A model generated the notes under the pieces. That model made no database searches and was not told the origin of the DNA. It saw nothing but the letters and a program-made list of their open reading frames with translations. Below are positions 49,868-61,566 of a DNA stretch of 64,000 nucleotides, piece after piece. The first letter of the stretch is position 1. Each line of letters starts with the position of its first letter. The position numbers were made by a program, and so were the translations under genes. This DNA is from Gammaproteobacteria bacterium (lineage in GTDB: Bacteria; Pseudomonadota; Gammaproteobacteria; Pseudomonadales; Azotimanducaceae): positions 32,071 through 96,070 of the forward strand of contig JAPOYI010000031.1 in the NCBI GenBank assembly GCA_026706665.1. The letters are read 5' to 3'.

Positions 49868-51987
49868 TGTCCGGGGAGAACCTGAAGCACCTCAGCTTCG
49901 GTGCGCGCAGGCTGCCACTCATCCGCCAGAACGAGACGACGGAGTGCGGCCTGGCGTGCCTCGCGATGGTGGCGGGGTTCCACGGGTTCAGGACGGACAT
50001 AGCGGCGCTCAGGAGAAGGTTCCCCACCAGCGTGGCGGGGGTGACGCTGTCCGCGATCATGGAAATGGCGGCCCGGATGGAAATGAACTGCCGGGCGCTC
50101 AAGGTGCCGCTCGAGGACATCCGCAAACTGCAGGTCCCGGCCATCGTTCACTGGGACATGAACCATTTCGTCGTGCTGAAGTCGGCGAGCGCGAACAGGA
50201 TGGTGGTGCACGACCCCGCGGCGGGCGTTCGGCGGTACACCCGGGACACCTTCTCGCGACACTTCACCGGCGTCGCGCTTGAACTTCATCCGACGAAGGG
50301 ATTCGAGAGAAAGGAAGAACGCGCGAGACTTCGACTGAACCACTTGTGGACGCGCATCCGGGGCCTCAGGCGGACGCTGGCACAGGTACTGGTTCTGTCC
50401 GCAATCCTGCAGCTGTTCGTGCTCGTCAGTCCGTTCTACCTGCAACTGACGGTGGACGAGGTGCTGGTGAAGTTCGACGCGGATCTCCTCTGGATACTGG
50501 CATTCGGATTTGGCGGCCTCGCCGTCCTGAACGCCATCGCGGGATTGCTCCGTGGCTACGTGCTGCTCTATTTCGGCAACATGCTGAACTTCCAGATGGT
50601 GTGCAATCTCTTCGCCCACCTGGTCCGGCTGCCCGCGGACTACTTCGAAAAGCGCCATATCGGTGACATCGTCTCCCGTTTCGGTTCGGTGGAACCGATC
50701 CGGTCGCTGTTCACCGAAGGCCTGGTCGCAACGGCAATCGACGGCGTCATGGCAGTGGCCACGCTGGTCATGATGTTCCTGTACAGTCCCGCTTTGGGGT
50801 CGATTGCCCTCGTCGCCCTGGCTCTCTACCTGGTTCTCCGCGTCGCGTCCTATGCGCCGTTACGGGCACGGAGCGAAGACGCCATCGTCTTCCATGCCCG
50901 GGAACAATCGTTCTTCATGGAGACGGTCAGGGGCGTACTCAGCATCAAGCTCTTCGGACGGGAGGAGGACAGGCGGCGCGTGTGGCAGAACCGGTTGGCG
51001 GACGCGGTGAATGCGGACGTGCGCGTGCAGAAGCTCGCCATCTGGTTCGGCCTCGGCAACAGCGCGATCTTCGGCATCGAGCATGTCGTGCTGGTATACG
51101 TCGCTGCGAAGATGACGCTGAACGCGGAGTTCACCGTCGGCATGATCTTCGCGTACATGGCCTACAAGCGCCAGTTCACCGACAAGGCTCTCGCGCTGGT
51201 CGAGCGCCTGATCGAGTTCCGCATGCTCGAGTTGCATCTTTCGCGCATCTCCGACATCGCGTTGGCAGAGACGGAGCCGGCGACGTTGCCGTCAGGCACA
51301 GTTCGCGACGGTGCGGCATTGCGGGGCGGGTTGCGTCTCGAGGCTGTCTCCTATCGCTACGGCGAAGCGCTGCCGGAAGTGTTTCGGGGAGTCGATATCG
51401 ATATCGAGGCGGGCGAGACCATCGCTTTCGTCGGGTCCTCCGGCAGCGGCAAGACCACCCTGATGAAGATCATGCTGGGCCTGTTCGAACCCACGGCTGG
51501 CCGTGTACTGGTCGATGGGCGACCGCTCTCGGAGGTGGGTGTCGGCGAATACCGCCGCCATGTCGGCTCGGTGATGCAGGAGGACGCGTTGTTCGCGGGG
51601 TCCATCGCGGAGAACATCGCCTTCTTCGATTCCGAAATAGACATGGCGGGCGTGGTGCACGCCGCCGAACTGGCCTGCATCCATGGCGGGATCGTCGCAA
51701 AGCCGATGGGCTACGAGACGCTCGTCGGCGACATGGGCTCGGCGCTCTCGGGAGGCGAAAAGCAGCGCATCCTGCTTGCGCGGGCCCTGTACCGGCGGCC
51801 GAAGATTCTCTTCATGGACGAGGGAACGTCGAACCTGGACGTGGCGACGGAGCGCGATGTCAACGCGTCGATCAGGTCACTGGGTGTTACGCGCATCATC
51901 GTGGCCCATCGGCCGGAGACGATTCGAACGGCAGATCGGGTGGCCGCGCTGGTCGATGGCAGGCTCGTGGAAACGGACGCCGCGTGA
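49867..51987 (+). CDS. Bacteriocin-type peptidase C39 / ABC transporter (CvaB/RaxB-like)
   Basis: C39 motifs [20 protein letters not shown] (Cys), [12 protein letters not shown] (His), HDPAAG (Asp); Walker [18 protein letters not shown]. Confidence 0.93.
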   Translation: MSGENLKHLSFGARRLPLIRQNETTECGLACLAMVAGFHGFRTDIAALRRRFPTSVAGVTLSAIMEMAARMEMNCRALKVPLEDIRKLQVPAIVHWDMNHFVVLKSASANRMVVHDPAAGVRRYTRDTFSRHFTGVALELHPTKGFERKEERARLRLNHLWTRIRGLRRTLAQVLVLSAILQLFVLVSPFYLQLTVDEVLVKFDADLLWILAFGFGGLAVLNAIAGLLRGYVLLYFGNMLNFQMVCNLFAHLVRLPADYFEKRHIGDIVSRFGSVEPIRSLFTEGLVATAIDGVMAVATLVMMFLYSPALGSIALVALALYLVLRVASYAPLRARSEDAIVFHAREQSFFMETVRGVLSIKLFGREEDRRRVWQNRLADAVNADVRVQKLAIWFGLGNSAIFGIEHVVLVYVAAKMTLNAEFTVGMIFAYMAYKRQFTDKALALVERLIEFRMLELHLSRISDIALAETEPATLPSGTVRDGAALRGGLRLEAVSYRYGEALPEVFRGVDIDIEAGETIAFVGSSGSGKTTLMKIMLGLFEPTAGRVLVDGRPLSEVGVGEYRRHVGSVMQEDALFAGSIAENIAFFDSEIDMAGVVHAAELACIHGGIVAKPMGYETLVGDMGSALSGGEKQRILLARALYRRPKILFMDEGTSNLDVATERDVNASIRSLGVTRIIVAHRPETIRTADRVAALVDGRLVETDAA

Positions 51988-52033
51988 TCGGTCCGTTATC
52001 GCGGTAGAATCGGGCCGCACCCTCAAAGGTCGC

Positions 52034-54781
52034 ATGGCGATGGATGGCGGACTCTTCAAGAAGGTCTTCGGTACCAAGAACACGCGCGAGCTGAAGCGCA
52101 TGCAGAGGACCGTGGCCCGGGTCAGTGCCCTCGAGCCGTCGGTCAGGGAACTCTCGGATGCGGACCTGAAGGCCAGGACGGCGGAGTTCAGGAACACGCT
52201 CGAGGCGGGCGCCACCCTTGACTCGCTCATCCCCGAGGTATTCGCGGTGGCGCGCGAGGCATCGCGGCGCGCGCGCGACATGCGCCACTTCGACGTGCAG
52301 ATCATCGGCGGCGTCACGCTGCACGAGGGCCGCATCGCCGAGATGCGCACGGGCGAGGGGAAGACCGTGGTCGCGGTGCTCGCGGCCTATCTCAACGCGC
52401 TCACCGGCAACGGCGTGCACATCGTGACGGTGAACGACTACCTGGCGCGCCGCGACGCCGCCTGGATGGGTCCGATCTACGAGGCCCTCGGCATCACCGT
52501 GGGCGTCATCCAGTCGGGCCAGGATGCGATGTCGAAACGCGAGGCGTACCAGGCCGATGTCACGTATGGCACGAACAACGAGTTCGGCTTCGACTACCTG
52601 CGGGACAACATGGCCTTCAGGCTGGAGGACAAGGTCCAGCGCGGGCTCGACTTCGCCATCGTCGACGAGGTGGACTCGATACTCATCGACGAGGCCCGGA
52701 CTCCCCTCATCATTTCCGGGCCGGCGCAGGAGAGCACCGAACTCTACGTCACGATCAACAGGCTCGCGCCGAGGCTCAAGCAGCAGGAGATGGTGGAATC
52801 CGATCTGCCCGTCCGTTTCGGCGGAGAGGAGGTGGAGGACACCGGCGACTTCTTCATCGACGAGAAGAACCGGCAGGTCGAACTGACCGAGCGGGGACAC
52901 GGTTTCGTCGAGGACGAACTCATCCGCCTCGGCCTGCTCGCGGAAGGGGAGAGCCTCTACGCGCCGGCGCATCTCGGCCTGCTGCACCATGTCCACGCCG
53001 CGCTGAAGGCGCACGCGCTCTTCAAGCGGGACGTGCACTACATGGTTCAGAACGGCGAGATCGTCATCGTCGACGAGCACACCGGGCGCGCGATGCCGGG
53101 AAGGCGCTGGTCGGAAGGCATACACCAGGCGATCGAGGCGAAGGAGGGGCTCAATATCCAGAACGAGTCGCAGACGCTCGCGTCGACGACCTTCCAGAAC
53201 TACTTCCGCCTGTACGGCAAGCTGTCGGGCATGACCGGCACCGCGGACACGGAGGCGTTCGAGTTCCGCCAGATATACGGCCTCGACGTCGTCGTCATCC
53301 CGACCCACGCGCCGATGGTCCGGGATGACCGGAACGATCTCGTCTATCTCACGACCGACGAGAAGTACGACGCCATCGTCGAGGATGTCAACGAGTGCAT
53401 CGAGGAGGGCAGACCGGTGCTTGTCGGCACCACCTCCATCGAGTCCTCGGAGCGCCTGTCGAAGGAGCTTCAGCGGCGCAAGATCCGCCACAGCGTGCTG
53501 AACGCGAAACAACACGAACGGGAGGCGGAAATCGTCGCCCAGGCCGGCCGCGCGGGTGTCGTCACCATCGCCACCAACATGGCGGGCAGGGGCACCGACA
53601 TCGTTCTCGGCGGCAATCTCGAAGTCGAACTCGAAGCCGCGGGGAAAGGCGAGGAAGAGGGCATTCGCGCGAGCTGGCAGGATCGCCACGAGGCCGTAGT
53701 GGGGGCGGGCGGCCTGCACATCATCGGCACCGAGCGGCACGAGTCGAGACGCATCGACAACCAGCTCCGCGGCCGCTCCGGCCGCCAGGGCGATCCGGGC
53801 TCGTCGCGGTTCTACCTGTCGATGGAAGACAACCTCATGCGCATCTTCACCACGGACCGGATGCGGGGCTTCATGCAGAACCTGGGGCTCGAGCGGGGAG
53901 AGGCGATCGAAGCCCGAATGGTGAGCAATTCCATCGAGAAAGCGCAGCGCAAGGTGGAAGGCCGCAACTTCGATATCCGCAAGAACCTGCTTGAGTACGA
54001 CGATGTCGCCAACGACCAGCGCCAGGTGGTCTACCGGCTGCGCAACGACCTCATGGGGACGGCTGATCTGTCCGAGTCCATCCAGGCCATCCGCGATGAC
54101 GTGATCGAGGACCTGATCGATGGCTACGTCCCGCCGCAGAGCATCGAAGACCAGTGGGACATCGAAGGGCTCGAGCAGACCCTCGCCGCCGAGCTGAACT
54201 CCACGCAGCCGATCAGGCGCTGGCTGGATGAAGACGATGCGCTGAGCGAAGAGCCGCTGCGCGAAAAAGTCCGCGAACAGATCAGGAGCGAGTACGAGGA
54301 CAAGGAGCAGCACTGGCGCGCGCAGGGAATCGACATGCGCGTGATCGAAAAGCAGATCATGTTGACGGTGCTCGATCAGAAGTGGAAGGAACACCTCGCG
54401 ACCATGGATCATCTGCGCCAGGGAATTCACCTGCGCGCGTACGCACAGAAGCAGCCTAAACAGGAGTACAAGCGGGAAGCGTTCGAGCTGTTCCAGGAAC
54501 TGCTCGACAACATCAACCGGGATGTCGTGAGGCTGCTCTCGAGGGTTCAGCTCGAGCGCGAAGAGGACGTGGCGGAGATGGAGCGCCGCCGTCGGGAGGA
54601 GCAGGCGCGTCGCATGCGCTTCCAGCACGCCGAGTCCAACGGGCTCGGCGGCGAAGCGGATGGCGAGCCGCTGCGGCGCCGGCCCGAGACGTTCGTTCGG
54701 GAGGAGCGCAAGATCGGGCGAAACGAGCGCTGTCCCTGCGGGTCCGGCAAGAAATACAAGCACTGCCACGGCAGGGCGTGA
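52034..54781 (+). CDS. secA: Preprotein translocase ATPase SecA
   Basis: [44 protein letters not shown] motif [18 protein letters not shown]. Confidence 0.97.
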   Translation: MAMDGGLFKKVFGTKNTRELKRMQRTVARVSALEPSVRELSDADLKARTAEFRNTLEAGATLDSLIPEVFAVAREASRRARDMRHFDVQIIGGVTLHEGRIAEMRTGEGKTVVAVLAAYLNALTGNGVHIVTVNDYLARRDAAWMGPIYEALGITVGVIQSGQDAMSKREAYQADVTYGTNNEFGFDYLRDNMAFRLEDKVQRGLDFAIVDEVDSILIDEARTPLIISGPAQESTELYVTINRLAPRLKQQEMVESDLPVRFGGEEVEDTGDFFIDEKNRQVELTERGHGFVEDELIRLGLLAEGESLYAPAHLGLLHHVHAALKAHALFKRDVHYMVQNGEIVIVDEHTGRAMPGRRWSEGIHQAIEAKEGLNIQNESQTLASTTFQNYFRLYGKLSGMTGTADTEAFEFRQIYGLDVVVIPTHAPMVRDDRNDLVYLTTDEKYDAIVEDVNECIEEGRPVLVGTTSIESSERLSKELQRRKIRHSVLNAKQHEREAEIVAQAGRAGVVTIATNMAGRGTDIVLGGNLEVELEAAGKGEEEGIRASWQDRHEAVVGAGGLHIIGTERHESRRIDNQLRGRSGRQGDPGSSRFYLSMEDNLMRIFTTDRMRGFMQNLGLERGEAIEARMVSNSIEKAQRKVEGRNFDIRKNLLEYDDVANDQRQVVYRLRNDLMGTADLSESIQAIRDDVIEDLIDGYVPPQSIEDQWDIEGLEQTLAAELNSTQPIRRWLDEDDALSEEPLREKVREQIRSEYEDKEQHWRAQGIDMRVIEKQIMLTVLDQKWKEHLATMDHLRQGIHLRAYAQKQPKQEYKREAFELFQELLDNINRDVVRLLSRVQLEREEDVAEMERRRREEQARRMRFQHAESNGLGGEADGEPLRRRPETFVREERKIGRNERCPCGSGKKYKHCHGRA

Positions 54782-54783
54782 CC

Positions 54784-55980
54784 ATGGCGGTCAATCTGCC
54801 ACCCGCGGGCGAACTCGGCGCGGTCCCCGGAATCCGTATCGGAACCGCGGCGGCGGGAATCAAGTACCGGGAGCGCGACGACCTCGCCCTGTTTGCCTTC
54901 GGGGAAGGCTCCGCGGTCGGCGGAGTATTCACCCGCAACAGCTTTCGCGCGGCGCCGGTCACCCTGGCGGCCGAGCGTCTCGGCGCCGCCCGGGGGTTCG
55001 TGGTCAACAGCGGCAACGCGAATGCCGCCACCGGGGAACGCGGATTGGCGGACGCGCATTCGAGCTGCGTCCTCGCGGCCGAGGTCCTGGGATGCGACGC
55101 GAACGAGGTATTGCCTTTCTCTACCGGTGTGATCGGCGAGTTCCTGCCGATGGACAGGATGGCCGATGGAATCGGGCGGGCGGGACGAGTGCTTTCCGAA
55201 GACGCCTGGCTCCCCGCCGCGCGGGCCATCATGACAACCGATACGCAACCCAAGGGCGTGTCGGGCCGTTTTGAGATCGGTGGCTCGCACGTTACCGCCA
55301 CGGGGATCGTCAAGGGATCGGGAATGATCCGCCCGGACATGGCGACGCTCCTGGCTTTTCTTGGCACCGACGCATCGCTTTCGGCGGATGCGGTCCAGGC
55401 GTTGGCCCGCGACCTGGGCGATCGAAGTTTCAACCGGTTGACGATCGACGGCGACACATCGACCAACGATTCCTTCGTCGTCGTGGCGACCGGCCGTGCC
55501 GACGTGGGCGACGAGCACTACGACGCGCTGCTCGCGGCGTTCACGCCGCTGGTGGTCGACCTCGCGGAACGCACGGTGCGCGACGGCGAAGGCGCGACGA
55601 AGTTCGTGACCGTGAGCGCGGAGGGCGGGGCATCTTCCGAGGAGTGCCTGCGGGTCGCCTACACGGTCGCGCACTCGCCGCTGGTCAAGACCGCGCTGTT
55701 TGCCGGCGATCCCAACTGGGGCCGATTCTGCATGGCCATCGGCCGCGCCGGCATCGAGGACCTCGACCCGTCGGGCGTCTCACTCCACCTTGACGATGTC
55801 TGCGTGGCCGAGGGCGGCCTGGCGGCCGCGTCCTACACGGAAGAGCAGGGGGCCGCCGTCATGGCGCGCGACGAGTTTACGGTCAGGATCGACCTCGGCC
55901 GCGGCACCTGCGCGGAGACCGTGTGGACCTCCGACCTGTCCTACGAGTACGTCAAGATCAACGCCGAATACAGGACCTGA
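54784..55980 (+). CDS. argJ: Bifunctional glutamate N-acetyltransferase / ornithine acetyltransferase ArgJ
   Basis: GMIRPDMATLLAFLGTDA; the TLLAF/autoprocessing region (KGSGMI...ATLL) and FNRLTIDGDTSTNDS. Confidence 0.95.
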   Translation: MAVNLPPAGELGAVPGIRIGTAAAGIKYRERDDLALFAFGEGSAVGGVFTRNSFRAAPVTLAAERLGAARGFVVNSGNANAATGERGLADAHSSCVLAAEVLGCDANEVLPFSTGVIGEFLPMDRMADGIGRAGRVLSEDAWLPAARAIMTTDTQPKGVSGRFEIGGSHVTATGIVKGSGMIRPDMATLLAFLGTDASLSADAVQALARDLGDRSFNRLTIDGDTSTNDSFVVVATGRADVGDEHYDALLAAFTPLVVDLAERTVRDGEGATKFVTVSAEGGASSEECLRVAYTVAHSPLVKTALFAGDPNWGRFCMAIGRAGIEDLDPSGVSLHLDDVCVAEGGLAAASYTEEQGAAVMARDEFTVRIDLGRGTCAETVWTSDLSYEYVKINAEYRT

Positions 55981-55983
55981 TCA

Positions 55984-56181
55984 TCACTCGCCGTCGACCC
56001 CGTCCGACGGCACGTCATCGAACGACGGGTCGCCCTCGATCCGGTAGCGCTCGTCGGCCCAGCCACCGAAGTCGATCAGTCGGCACCGCTCGGAGCAGAA
56101 CGGACGGAACCTGTTGGCGGGCGACCACTTGACGGGTTTGCGGCACGTGGGGCAGGGCAGGATTCGGACCGGTTCGGACAT
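55984..56181 (-). CDS. yacG: DNA gyrase inhibitor YacG
   Basis: [39 protein letters not shown]. Confidence 0.93.
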   Translation of the reverse strand: MSEPVRILPCPTCRKPVKWSPANRFRPFCSERCRLIDFGGWADERYRIEGDPSFDDVPSDGVDGE

Positions 56182-56234
56182 TGCTTTGGGACTGCGCGAG
56201 GGATGGGGCCCGCCGGGGCCTTGTGCCGGCGCGT

Positions 56235-57077
56235 TCAGGGTAATGCGATCAGGTGTTCGTGGAACATTAGCGTAACCCAACCCGCCAGGGCGAGGAATGG
56301 TCCGAACGGAATCGGTTGGTCGCGCCGCATGGAGCGGGCGAGGATTGCGACCCCCGCGTAGACCAGGCCAGCCAGGGAAGCCATGAGAACTACGGACGGA
56401 AGCGCCTGCCAGCCGAGCCAGGCGCCAAGCGCCGCCAGCAACTTGAAGTCGCCGTGGCCCATGCCCTCCCGACCGGTCAGGAGCTTGAAACCCCAGTAAA
56501 CGATCCAGAGCGCGAGGTAGCCGATAGCGGCGCCCAATATGGAATCCGCCAGCGAGACATGGCCCGTGGCGAGCGCGGTCAGCACCCCGCACCAGAGCAG
56601 AGGGATCGTGATCTCGTCGGGAAGGAGCTGCGTCCGCATGTCTATGAAGGCCAGCGCGATCAGGCACGACGTGTAGAAGACAAGGGCAGAGGTGAGCCAG
56701 TCGTAGCCGAAGACCTGCACGACGAACAGGCCGCTCGCGGCCATCGCCGCCTCCACCAGGGGGTATTGCATCGAGATCCTCGAGCTGCAATGGGGACATC
56801 GCCCGCGCAGGATCAGCCAACTCAGAATCGGGATGTTGTGCCGTAGCGCTACGGGGCGGTCGCACTCCGGACACCGCGAACCCGGCACCGCGAGGTTGAA
56901 TCGTTCGTCACCGGAGGGAGATTCAGGCGGCATCTCGAGCAGTTCGTGGGCATGCCTTCGCCAATCCCGTTCGAGCATGATCGGCAGTCGATGGATGACG
57001 ACGTTGAGGAAGCTCCCGATCGCGAGAAATACGGCGGCCAGCAGGACCGCAACCACCCAGCCGTGATCCAGCAGCAT
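56235..57077 (-). CDS. pilD: Prepilin peptidase PilD
   Basis: [70 protein letters not shown]. Confidence 0.95.
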   Translation of the reverse strand: MLLDHGWVVAVLLAAVFLAIGSFLNVVIHRLPIMLERDWRRHAHELLEMPPESPSGDERFNLAVPGSRCPECDRPVALRHNIPILSWLILRGRCPHCSSRISMQYPLVEAAMAASGLFVVQVFGYDWLTSALVFYTSCLIALAFIDMRTQLLPDEITIPLLWCGVLTALATGHVSLADSILGAAIGYLALWIVYWGFKLLTGREGMGHGDFKLLAALGAWLGWQALPSVVLMASLAGLVYAGVAILARSMRRDQPIPFGPFLALAGWVTLMFHEHLIALP

Positions 57078-58110
57078 CAGATTCCGCCGGCGACCGCGCC
57101 GAGCTGGAAGATCGGCAGGTACATGGCGATGACCAGTCCTCCGATCAGCACCCCCAGCACGGACATGATCATGGGTTCAAGCAGTGAGGTCAGGCCCTCG
57201 ACGGCGTTGTCGACCTGTGCTTCGTAGTGGACCGCGGATCGGTCGAGCATGTCGTCCAGGGTACCGGATTCCTCGCCGACGGCGATCATCTGCACGACGA
57301 TGACGGGAAAGACCCCGCCGTTGCGCATGGCGGCGCTGATTTGACGCCCGCCTGCAACCTCGTCTCGAACTCGGCGCATCTCGCGGGCGAATACGGAATT
57401 GCCCGCCGACGCCGCTACCGAGTTCAACGCTTCGATCAGCGGAACGCCGGCGGAAATGGTGGTCGCCATGGTGCGCGCGCAACGGGCGACGGCAGACTTC
57501 CGGGCAATTCCGCCGATGATGGGCAGGCGCAGGACGATACGGTCCATCCACTCCGTGGCGGAGCGGGATCGACGCGCCGCGAGAGTTCCGGCAAGGAGCG
57601 CGGCGGCGGCAGCCAGGACCGGCAACCACCACGCCTGCGCGGACTCGGAAACCGCGATGACGAAGCGCGTCGCGGCCGGTAACTCGGCGCCGAATCCAGC
57701 GAATATCTGTTCGAATTGGGGCACCACCTTGACCAGCAGGATACCGGATACCGCCAGGGCAACGCATATCACGGCGATGGGATAGACCATTGCCTTTCGG
57801 ACTTTCGACTTCAGGCCCTCGGTTTTCTCCCTGTGCGTGGCGATCCGGTCGAGCATCGTATCCGTGGCGCCTGCGCGTTCGCCCGCATCGACGAGGTTGC
57901 AATACAGGCTGTCGAACTGGTCGGGATGCCTGCGCAGCGCCGTCGCGAACGACTCTCCTGTCGACACGTCGTTGCGGATGTCCCTCACCAGGTTCGCCAT
58001 GGACGGCTTCTCGGCGCCGGCGGCGACGATGTCGAATGCCTGCACCAACGTGACCCCGGAGCGAAGCATCGTCGCGAGTTGCCGCGTGAAGAACGCGATG
58101 TCGGACGTTT
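57077..58110 (-). CDS. pilC: Type IV pilus inner-membrane platform PilC, 5' end apparently truncated
   Basis: T2SSF domains (MLRSGVTLVQAFDIV; VPQFEQIF; GVPLIEALNSVA). The frame upstream of the first ATG (58069) also reads RQGIRSARPRRTRKSCARLLRGHPKTSDIAFFTRQLAT, but no ordinary start and no N-terminal domain before the pilB stop. Confidence 0.8.
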
Positions 58111-58200
58111 TGGGATGTCCGCGCAGCAGGCGTGCGCAGGATTTCCGCGTGCGCCGGGGGCGCGCAGACCGGATCCCCTGGCGCCGGCGCGCGGCGCGAT

Positions 58201-59928
58201 TCAGGACGGTTGCTGCCGGTCGAGCGTGATGCGGTTGATCTCGGCGAGCGACGTCGCACCCCGCGCTACCTTTTTCAGCCCGGCGGCCCTCAGGTCGTCG
58301 AATCCATGCAGCCGCGCCTGCTCCGCTATGTCTCCTGCCTCAAGGGCGATGCGCGACATCTCCGGGGTCATTTCCACGACTTCGTAGACACCCACGCGAC
58401 CCCGGTAACCGTCCCGGCACTTGCCGCAACCTCGCGGGTTCGCCTCGAACACGTCGAATCCGCCGTCCACGTCTGCCTGGGCGAAGCCTTCCCGCAGCAA
58501 TATTCCGGCAGGGACATCGATCGGCCGCTTGCACTCCGGGCACAACAGCCTGGCGAGACGCTGGGCGATGACGAGGCTTACCGATGTCGCCAGGTTGAAT
58601 GCCGCCACGCCCATGTTTCGCATGCGGGTCAAGGTCTGGGCCGCTGAGTTGGTGTGCAGTGTGGACAGCACAAGGTGTCCGGTCTGGGCGGCCTTGACGG
58701 CCATTTCGGCGGTTTCCAGGTCGCGGATCTCTCCGATCATGACCACGTCTGGGTCCTGGCGCAGGAACGACCTTAGCGCGGTCGCGAAATCGAGGCCGAC
58801 CCTGGCGTTCACATGGACCTGGTTGATCCCGTCGATGTGCATTTCCACCGGATCCTCCGCCGTTGCGATGTTGCGTGTCGGGTCGTTGAGGAGGTTCAGG
58901 CCGGCGTAGAGCGTCACTGTCTTGCCGCTGCCGGTGGGTCCGGTGACCAGGATCATCCCCTGCGGCCTTGCCAGCGCGCTGCGATAGCGGCGTTCCTGCT
59001 CGGGTTCGAAACCGAGCGCCTCGATGCCGATCCGCGCACTGGACTGGTCGAGAATCCTGAGCACGATCTTCTCGCCGAACAGCGTTGGCAGGGTGTTCAT
59101 GCGCAGGTCCATGGAGTGCGTCTCCGACAGCGTCATCTTGATCCGGCCATCCTGGGGGACCCGGCGCTCGGAAATGTCGAGTGCCGCCATGACCTTGAGG
59201 CGCGCGGCGAGCCGATTGGCGAGGTTTTGCGGAGGGGCAGACACCTCGCGCAGGATGCCGTCGGTTCGGAATCGCACCCGGTAGCGGGACGCGTAGGGTT
59301 CGAAGTGAATGTCGGAAGCGCCGGTCCGGATGGCGTCCGTCAGCGTTCTGTTCACGAACCGAACGATGGGCGTATCGTCAACCTGCTCCGCTTCATCCAT
59401 GGGCAGCGGGTCCGTTTCGATCGCCTCCAGGGAGACCTCGTCCGTGAGATTGTCAGCCGCGTGGTCGAGTGAGAAAGGGATCGCCGGTTCGCGTGACAGG
59501 TACCGTTCGATGGCGTCGCGCAGCTTGTGCGCCGCCGCGACCACGGGTTCGACATCGATGTCGGCGGCGAACTTGATCGCGTCGAGCGCGCGGACGTCGG
59601 CGGGATCCGCGATGGCGACATGCAGGGTGTTGCCGCGCCGGACAAGCGGAAGAATGTTGTGGCGCCGTATGAGTTCTTCATCGATATCCCCGGCCAGCGC
59701 ATCCGGGTCGAGGGCCTCCATGTCGATGGCGGGGACGCCGAACTCCCTGCTTGCGGACATCGCGATCGCATCGGGTTCGGCCAGGCCGTGGCGCAGCAGG
59801 TGCCTTAGCAGGGGCTCGGCGTTTCGACGCGCCGCATCGAGTGCTTCACGCGCCGCGCGCGGGGGCAGGACGCCATCATCGACCAGGCGTTGGGCCAATC
59901 CCGTCAGCGGAGGGTGCGAGGTTGCCAT
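58201..59928 (-). CDS. pilB: Type IV pilus assembly ATPase PilB
   Basis: GPTGSGKTVTLYAGLNLLN; GEIRDLETAEMAVKAAQTGHLVLSTLHTNSA; tetra-Cys zinc motif. Confidence 0.96.
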   Translation of the reverse strand: MATSHPPLTGLAQRLVDDGVLPPRAAREALDAARRNAEPLLRHLLRHGLAEPDAIAMSASREFGVPAIDMEALDPDALAGDIDEELIRRHNILPLVRRGNTLHVAIADPADVRALDAIKFAADIDVEPVVAAAHKLRDAIERYLSREPAIPFSLDHAADNLTDEVSLEAIETDPLPMDEAEQVDDTPIVRFVNRTLTDAIRTGASDIHFEPYASRYRVRFRTDGILREVSAPPQNLANRLAARLKVMAALDISERRVPQDGRIKMTLSETHSMDLRMNTLPTLFGEKIVLRILDQSSARIGIEALGFEPEQERRYRSALARPQGMILVTGPTGSGKTVTLYAGLNLLNDPTRNIATAEDPVEMHIDGINQVHVNARVGLDFATALRSFLRQDPDVVMIGEIRDLETAEMAVKAAQTGHLVLSTLHTNSAAQTLTRMRNMGVAAFNLATSVSLVIAQRLARLLCPECKRPIDVPAGILLREGFAQADVDGGFDVFEANPRGCGKCRDGYRGRVGVYEVVEMTPEMSRIALEAGDIAEQARLHGFDDLRAAGLKKVARGATSLAEINRITLDRQQPS

Positions 59929-60042
59929 GGTGTGGAGATAGACACTGTGCCTTGCAGTTTAGGCAGGGCGGCCAGTACCGTCCGCAGGACGATTGCGGTG
60001 ATTCGCGTGCGACATCCCGGACGTTTGCCATGCGCAAACTTC

Positions 60043-60128
60043 CATGGAAGTACGCATCCGGCGACGGGGCAAATGCCAGCACTTCCTTACGCGTCAGCGG
60101 TCGGGGAACATCCCCCGGCTGAAGGCTC
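60043..60128 (+). repeat. R1 repeat copy upstream of the pilin genes
   Basis: CATGGAAGTACGCATCCGGCGACGGGGCAAATGCCAGCACTTCCTTACGCGTCAGCGGTCGGGGAACATCCCCCGGCTGAAGGCTC. Confidence 0.92.
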
Positions 60129-60269
60129 CTGCCTGCCTGCCGTCATTGCCCCGGTCAGGCAGGGACGATCTCCTACCTCAAGTGGTGGCGTTGGCCCGCT
60201 TTACCCGCTGGCGCGCGGGTTTAGCATATCGGCATGGCAGTGAATCAAGGCGCTCGCATCATGAACGAA

Positions 60270-60305
60270 ACGGAAGTACGCATCCGCCCGCGGGGGAAAT
60301 GCCGG
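60270..60305 (+). repeat. Partial R1 head at the 5' end of the first pilin gene
   Basis: ACGGAAGTACGCATCCGCCCGCGGGGGAAATGCCGG vs CATGGAAGTACGCATCCGGCGACGGGGCAAATGCCAG. Confidence 0.75.
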
Positions 60306-60773
60306 ATGGAATCGCGGCCACCACGCGGACTCAGCCTGATCGAGTTGATGATCGTCGTGGCCATCGCCGGCATCCTCGCCGCCATCGCATTGCCGCTCTA
60401 TCAGAACTACGTGCTGAGCGCCAACATGGCCAAGCTGAACACCCACTACGAGGAAGGCGCGCGGTTTGTCGAGACGGAGTTGCGCAAGATCCGCTCGGAG
60501 CTTGCGATGAGTATTCGCACGCCCGCGGAGCAGGACGGTCTGCTGTCCGATGCGTACTGGGTCTCCCAACTGTCCGGCAGCGGAGGAGGCACAGCCCCCG
60601 GCGGCGGCCCTCCCTACATCGCTGGCCTGGCCGGCGACGAGACCCTGGGGCAGGTGGGCGTTGCGGAGGCGGGCGAGATCGCCAAGGGCGACTACGCGGT
60701 GGTTCTTACCCGTCCGGCATACGGCGACTTTCCGGCGGCGGCTCAGCGAACGGTGCGCTGGTCGGAGCTCTGA
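60306..60773 (+). CDS. Type IV pilin-like protein
   Basis: Class III signal GLSLIELMIVVAIAGILAAIALPLYQNYV with E5; start at 60306 or 60261. Confidence 0.85.
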   Translation: MESRPPRGLSLIELMIVVAIAGILAAIALPLYQNYVLSANMAKLNTHYEEGARFVETELRKIRSELAMSIRTPAEQDGLLSDAYWVSQLSGSGGGTAPGGGPPYIAGLAGDETLGQVGVAEAGEIAKGDYAVVLTRPAYGDFPAAAQRTVRWSEL

Positions 60774-61174
60774 TGGACGCGGCGAACGACCGGAAGAGCG
60801 GGGCTGACGCGGGCCTGAGCCTGCTGGAACTGATGGTCGCCGTCGCCATTCTCGGGATCATTGCCGCCATTGCCCTGCCGCTCTACAGGGGCTACGTCGA
60901 ATCCGCCGCGACAGGCGCGCTCGTCAACGACATCGCGACGATGGAGGTCTTTCAGGAAGACGTCATGCTGCGTACCGGCTCCTACGCGGAAGGAACCTAC
61001 GACGCCCAGTCGGGGGTGACATCCCTGACCGATGCCACGGGTTGGCGCCCGCGGGCGGACACGCGTGTCGTCTACGTCGTCGAGGAAGCCACGCCGTCGA
61101 GCTATCGGGTCACGGCGACCGATACCGATGGCCGGAGCATCTGCCGGGTCATGCCCGCAAGGACGCCCTGTTGA
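60773..61174 (+). CDS. Type IV pilin-like protein
   Basis: GLSLLELMVAVAILGIIAAIALPLYRGYVE; C-terminal Cys pair. Confidence 0.85.
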   Translation: MDAANDRKSGADAGLSLLELMVAVAILGIIAAIALPLYRGYVESAATGALVNDIATMEVFQEDVMLRTGSYAEGTYDAQSGVTSLTDATGWRPRADTRVVYVVEEATPSSYRVTATDTDGRSICRVMPARTPC

Positions 61175-61275
61175 GTGCTCTCCGCATTGCAGTGAAAAAG
61201 GTCCATCGGTACAGTGACTTCCATGACGCCGCATGACCAGGGTGCCTTCGTCCACCGGCGAGATGGAGCACGGTG

Positions 61276-61512
61276 ATGGAGGCGTCCGTCATTTCGCTCG
61301 GCCTGTCGTTCCTCGGCGTCAACATCGCGTTCATGGCGCTGATGTGGCGTACGTTCAGCAGACAGTTCCAGGCCATCGATCGTAGATTCGACAGGGTTGA
61401 AGACAAGATCGACAACCTGGCGAGAGATCACCAGAGTCTGGCCCGGGAACTGTCGGAGTTTCGCGGCGAAGTGCGCGGGCGCCTCGGCGATCCTTCGCCG
61501 ATCACGGCTTAG
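61276..61512 (+). CDS. Small membrane/coiled-coil hypothetical protein
   Basis: One TM helix then QAIDRRFDRVEDKIDNLARDHQSLARELSEFRGEVRGRL. Confidence 0.5.
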   Translation: MEASVISLGLSFLGVNIAFMALMWRTFSRQFQAIDRRFDRVEDKIDNLARDHQSLARELSEFRGEVRGRLGDPSPITA

Positions 61513-61566
61513 TCCTGCCGGTTTCCGGTATCCTTCGCATGGATTCGGCGAACCGGCCGGACCCAT

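Noticed and set aside
51896-54769. 957-aa minus-strand ORF opposite secA
   Set aside because: Antisense shadow of a high-GC coding gene; the sense frame is unmistakable SecA.
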